Below, in pieces: positions 34,250 through 37,039 of a DNA stretch of 37,039 bases. The notes under the pieces are model-generated. The model saw nothing but the letters and a program-made list of their open reading frames with translations, had not been told where the DNA came from and made no database searches. Position 1 is the stretch's first letter; each line of letters starts with the position of its first letter. The DNA lies in the NCBI GenBank assembly GCA_025453675.1, contig JALOPW010000018.1, forward strand, positions 1 to 37,039, written 5' to 3'. The position numbers and the translations under genes were made by a program. The DNA comes from Methanolinea sp. (GTDB taxonomy: Archaea > Halobacteriota > Methanomicrobia > Methanomicrobiales > Methanospirillaceae).

Positions 34250-34318
34250 CTCGTACATGGTTGGACTGGCACAAAAAAAAGAGAGTACCTGTGCCTCTGC
34301 TCCTACCCTGTACACTTT

Positions 34319-35149
34319 TTATGAGGAAATCGGTCCAAAGGCCCCGCTCACGAGGTTCCGGTCAAACCCGCCCGGCACCTCCCCTGTCCTGGCATAGGTA
34401 TACAGGACTACCACGAAGATCCCCTGCATCGCCGAGGCAAGTATAGCGAGGATGGCCACCAGCACGATGAAGAGCGCGAGCGCTCCCATAAAGAGGAGCA
34501 TGACCCCTGAGAAGAGGCTTGCGATGACCAGCAGCAGGCCGAGGATGCCGACCGCGAGGAAGACGAGGGTGATGGAGACGCTCCCGACCACGCTCTCCCC
34601 CCAGGTCTTCTTAAAGAGGGACCATGACTCCTTGATCGCGTCGAACACCCCCTTCTCCTCAAAGACGAGCACGGGGACGACGAACAGGGTCACGAGGCTC
34701 CATGCCCCGCCCACGAGCGCCGTGGCAATACTTCCTGCAGCGCCGGCCCTGTCCTCGATCATGCGCAGGATGAGCCCCACGGTCGCTGCAACCACCGCCC
34801 AGGCGAGGATGGACCCCAGGTGCCGGGTTGCCGCGGAGAGCCCCTCCCCGACCGTCATCTCCCTCCCCTGCAGCCTTGCATATACGCAGCTGATCAGGCC
34901 GACATTGAAGAAGATGACGACGAAGTAGCTGATAAGGTAAAAGAGGAAGAGGAGTACGATCCCGGCGACGGAATTCGTGGTGAGCGAGAGTGCGCCCCCG
35001 GAAAAGATCAACGGGAGGATGAAGGATGCGATCACGATAAGGGTCACGATTCCGGAGAGGATGGGGAACGTGAGGAGTTTCCTGTCACTCATGAGGATTC
35101 GCCAGCTGGCCTTCACCATCGCGATGCTTCGGTGTATGCGGTCAAACAT
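34319..35149 (-). CDS. DUF6159 family membrane protein
   Basis: Protein of 276 residues from ATG 35149 (MFDRIHRSIAMVKASWRIL). The N-terminal SWRILMSDRKLLTFPILSGI is characteristic of DUF6159, archaeal and bacterial proteins of unknown function. Six or so hydrophobic segments follow, with KESWSLFKKTWGESVVGSVSI in the middle (about 175-195), then two long glycine/alanine helices and a C-terminal DRNLVSGAFGPIS. The frame open upstream to 35389 is discarded as non-membrane, atypical sequence. Confidence 0.75.
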   Translation of the reverse strand: MFDRIHRSIAMVKASWRILMSDRKLLTFPILSGIVTLIVIASFILPLIFSGGALSLTTNSVAGIVLLFLFYLISYFVVIFFNVGLISCVYARLQGREMTVGEGLSAATRHLGSILAWAVVAATVGLILRMIEDRAGAAGSIATALVGGAWSLVTLFVVPVLVFEEKGVFDAIKESWSLFKKTWGESVVGSVSITLVFLAVGILGLLLVIASLFSGVMLLFMGALALFIVLVAILAILASAMQGIFVVVLYTYARTGEVPGGFDRNLVSGAFGPISS

Positions 35150-35432
35150 GGTATGTGGTGTGAAGAGGGAGAATATGAAGATATTTCTGTAAAGGGATTT
35201 TCCCTGGTTGGAAAAAGGAATTTGAGCTACAGACCCGAACAAACCCTGATAACCTGCTGGTTTCAGGATCCGGTTTATACTATCAGGACTGCAAGTGCCC
35301 TGGTGATGAATTTCACAGGGTAACATCCTGGTCTTGTCGGATTTTTCTGCAGATCCTTTGGTGAGGAACGATCTCACTTCTAGGTTCATAAAAAAATTTT
35401 TGAATTTTTGTGGAATTCACCATAATAAAAAA

Positions 35433-35733
35433 AGGGTATAGGGTCATTGTTACCACCAATCTCGCTCATAAATCACGACGAAGAATTAAGAAAAATCCAG
35501 TTAATAAAATCCGGGGGAAAAAAGTGCGGGTTGTCGGTCTCACTTCTCATACGCGATTGACCCTGCGGCCCCCGAAGGGCGCCCCGGAGGCGATTCAAAA
35601 ACTATTCACATTGGCCTTGAAAACGAAATTATCATCTGATATTCAAAAAACAACATGGACACCCGCCTCAATGTAACGCGATAATATTCACAGTTTGACA
35701 AAAAGGTCGGTGGCTAGATTGTCACTATACCCT
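35433..35733. mobile_element. 301-bp element with 25-bp terminal inverted repeats (MITE or IS relic)
   Basis: The left end (35433-35457) and the reverse complement of the right end (35709-35733) agree at 19 of 25 positions: the outer 9 bases (AGGGTATAG) and inner 5 (CCACC) are identical. Both flanks are poly-A, consistent with insertion into an A-tract with a short target duplication. The interior holds an unconvincing 88-codon frame and no transposase motif. This fits a non-autonomous MITE or an internally deleted insertion sequence. It lies in an AT-rich region of about 700 bases between divergent genes; the part 35150-35432 shows nothing else. Confidence 0.55.
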
Positions 35734-35847
35734 AAAAAAAAAAAGAAAAAATTCATTATTTCCAAATGTAAGTATTTCGACTAGATTTCCTGGAACAGGG
35801 GTTCTATCTAATAATAACACTATCCAGGAAAAAGGTGGAATCGCCAT

Positions 35848-36768
35848 ATGAAGAATGATAAGGGAAATGTTCGATATTTAGCTGTCCTGATTATTATTTT
35901 GTGTCTTTTCTTCCTGATTCCAGCTGATGCGGTCACGGTTACTGATGTAAAGATGGGATTGATTTCGGAGGATCATGTGAAGGATCTAGCACAGGCAGCT
36001 CTTATCGAGTTCGTTCTATCAGGGAGTCCGGAACCGAACGCAGATGGATGGGAGGGGGCATCCATACACCCCGAACCCCTCATCATCTATGATCTTAATG
36101 GAGAACCCCTTTTTTACCAGTTTGATGTGGTTGAACATGAGGTCCCGGTGGGAACTATCAAGATCGGTGCGAGCAGGGTCCTCCCTTCATCTATCATGAC
36201 CATAGGTTTCAAGCCCCGATATTGGGATTCTCAACAATTGAATAAAAACGCCATGGAATATTTCTCCAAGGAATGTCCGGAATGTACATTGGTGTCCACA
36301 ATTCCTGTATGTTATAGTTATCCAAAAATCGGGCAGAAGGTTGTATTCCAGAACCCGAATAATACCGTTTTAAATGAGGTGATCCTTGATGCAGCTACTG
36401 GGGAGTATGTTGAGCGCAATACGGCCTGGTCGTATTATAATGGGGTTTCAGAATCGGATTTGAAAAAGAACCGTGACCAGTGGATACGGGAGGAGTTGAT
36501 CCATGGACAAATTCTCAGCGAGGCCCGCAGTTTTGCGATTGGAGCAGCACTCTCTGATCAAAATGAAAAACTCCAAAAACTAGGAGAGTCACTGGTCAGA
36601 GTCCCAGAATACCGTTCCTGGATCGATCCGAGGTTTGTTCCTTCCGGATCGGCCGATACAGCCGGGAAACAGGGTTCAAAATATCTACCCCTCAATCTTC
36701 ATCCACAGGAGTCAAGTTATTTTTGTACTGTCGGAATAGGTATACTGCAGGAAAGCTCCTGGTACTGA
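35848..36768 (+). CDS. Secreted C39-like cysteine peptidase, truncated by chimeric join
   Basis: The archaeal part is a secreted protein: signal peptide helix at 10-28 (YLAVLIIILCLFFLIPADA), then a propeptide/PepSY-like domain with LIIYDLNGEPLFYQFDVVE and GTIKIGAS (about 78-108). A helical linker follows, and then YLPLNLHPQESSYFC near 280-294, the usual opening of a C39-type papain-like peptidase that ends in the catalytic cysteine. Only about 12 further residues follow before a stop, and these are read from the reverse of a TonB receptor gene. The true peptidase domain is therefore missing from this window, because the sequence switches at 36715-36726. A GGTGG ribosome site lies about 10 bases before ATG 35848. 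Confidence 0.7.
   Translation: MKNDKGNVRYLAVLIIILCLFFLIPADAVTVTDVKMGLISEDHVKDLAQAALIEFVLSGSPEPNADGWEGASIHPEPLIIYDLNGEPLFYQFDVVEHEVPVGTIKIGASRVLPSSIMTIGFKPRYWDSQQLNKNAMEYFSKECPECTLVSTIPVCYSYPKIGQKVVFQNPNNTVLNEVILDAATGEYVERNTAWSYYNGVSESDLKKNRDQWIREELIHGQILSEARSFAIGAALSDQNEKLQKLGESLVRVPEYRSWIDPRFVPSGSADTAGKQGSKYLPLNLHPQESSYFCTVGIGILQESSWY
36715..36726. other. 12-bp shared sequence at a chimeric junction
   Basis: AGTTATTTTTGT reads as SSYFC in the peptidase frame (plus) and as TKIT in the TonB-receptor frame (minus). Both flanking genes fit their families up to this point and fail beyond it, so this marks an assembly or amplification chimera. A genuine rearrangement is much less likely. Confidence 0.75.
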
Positions 36769-37039
36769 TTCCTTTCTTCCGAAAGGATCTGTATCGAGGG
36801 TCTCATCGAACATATCATACTTATAACTGAACCCTGCATCAATTGTATGATTCCCGAGCGAAGGATTCCACTGGTAGAGGAGGCTGGAATAGAAAGTGTT
36901 CTGTGTTCCGTCGTACTGCCTGTACCCGTAATATGAATTCTGACTGTGGTAGGTGTAATTATTGATCCAGCCAACCGACATGCTCCTGTCTTTTATAAAC
37001 ATCGCACCGGTTTTTGAAAACAGATCAAATCTCTTTGTA
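36715..37039 (-). CDS. TonB-dependent receptor fragment of Bacteroidota type (foreign)
   Basis: An open frame of about 108 codons enters from the right edge with no start: TKRFDLFSKTG...SVGWINNYTYHSQNSYYG...YDGTQNTFYSSLLYQ...DAGFSYKYDMFDE and finally VPGAFLQYTYSDSTKIT. This is the interior of an outer-membrane beta-barrel of the TonB-dependent receptor class common in Bacteroidota. The alternating aromatic strands are typical and the VPGxFxQYTY motif is characteristic. An archaeon has no outer membrane to hold it. The frame stops exactly where the sequence joins the archaeal peptidase gene. Confidence 0.82.

Noticed and set aside
35410-35676. Plus-strand 88-codon basic protein
   Set aside because: Its start overlaps the left terminal inverted repeat, no family or ribosome site is seen, and it lies inside the putative mobile element.

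Overview
The window looks like a stretch of a methanogenic archaeon of the Methanomicrobia, probably Methanomicrobiales-like. The basis is the gene set: Sep-tRNA:Cys-tRNA synthase, a ThiI with the methanogen Cys pattern and no rhodanese domain, a Dph6-type diphthamide ligase, a DUF2150 protein, a FilR1-type regulator, a methanogen output-domain protein, a family-4 Fe-S uracil-DNA glycosylase and a UbiA prenyltransferase. Several transcription units end in T-tracts. The genus cannot be fixed from sequence alone.

Layout. (1) Positions 1-8291, minus strand: a tight operon of DNA-end-processing genes in the order Mre11/SbcD-like, Rad50/YhaN-like, AddB-like, AddA-like (the last runs off the window). 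The two Mre11/Rad50-like genes are clearly AT-rich compared with everything to their right, and the block abuts a C-terminal scrap of what may be a HerA-type ATPase. This resembles an acquired repair or defence island. (2) 8.7-17.4 kb: translation and RNA modification. SepCysS is coupled to a 60-residue protein, Dph6 is coupled to a glutamine amidotransferase, and ThiI is present. Interspersed are an MFS exporter, a DUF1848 protein with a methanogen output-domain protein, and an unusual NERD-TM-CAP protein. (3) 17.7-24.1 kb: tandem UspA protein, Na/Pi-type transporter with a PhoU-like tail, the DUF2150/CxC-protein pair, a DUF2703 protein, a slipin, and a Trm5-like tRNA methyltransferase split by an apparent one-base frameshift. 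(4) 24.2-35.1 kb: UbiA, FilR1 regulator, LysE exporter, uracil-DNA glycosylase, lipoprotein, small membrane proteins, two coupled TMEM175-like channel subunits, GNAT, AI-2E/PerM-type transporter, MBL-fold hydrolase and a DUF6159 membrane protein. (5) 35.15-37.04 kb: an AT-rich area with a 301-bp element bounded by 25-bp terminal inverted repeats, a secreted C39-like peptidase gene, and then an abrupt change to a Bacteroidota-type TonB-dependent receptor at a 12-bp shared sequence (36715-36726). The last 0.3 kb is almost certainly a chimeric join and not archaeal sequence.

Candidates for under-described biology are the four-gene end-processing island with its variant nuclease active site, the NERD-TM-CAP protein, the coupled amidotransferase-Dph6 pair, the small protein coupled to SepCysS, the tandem TMEM175-like pair, the inverted-repeat element, and two intergenic regions with extended RNA-like secondary structure.
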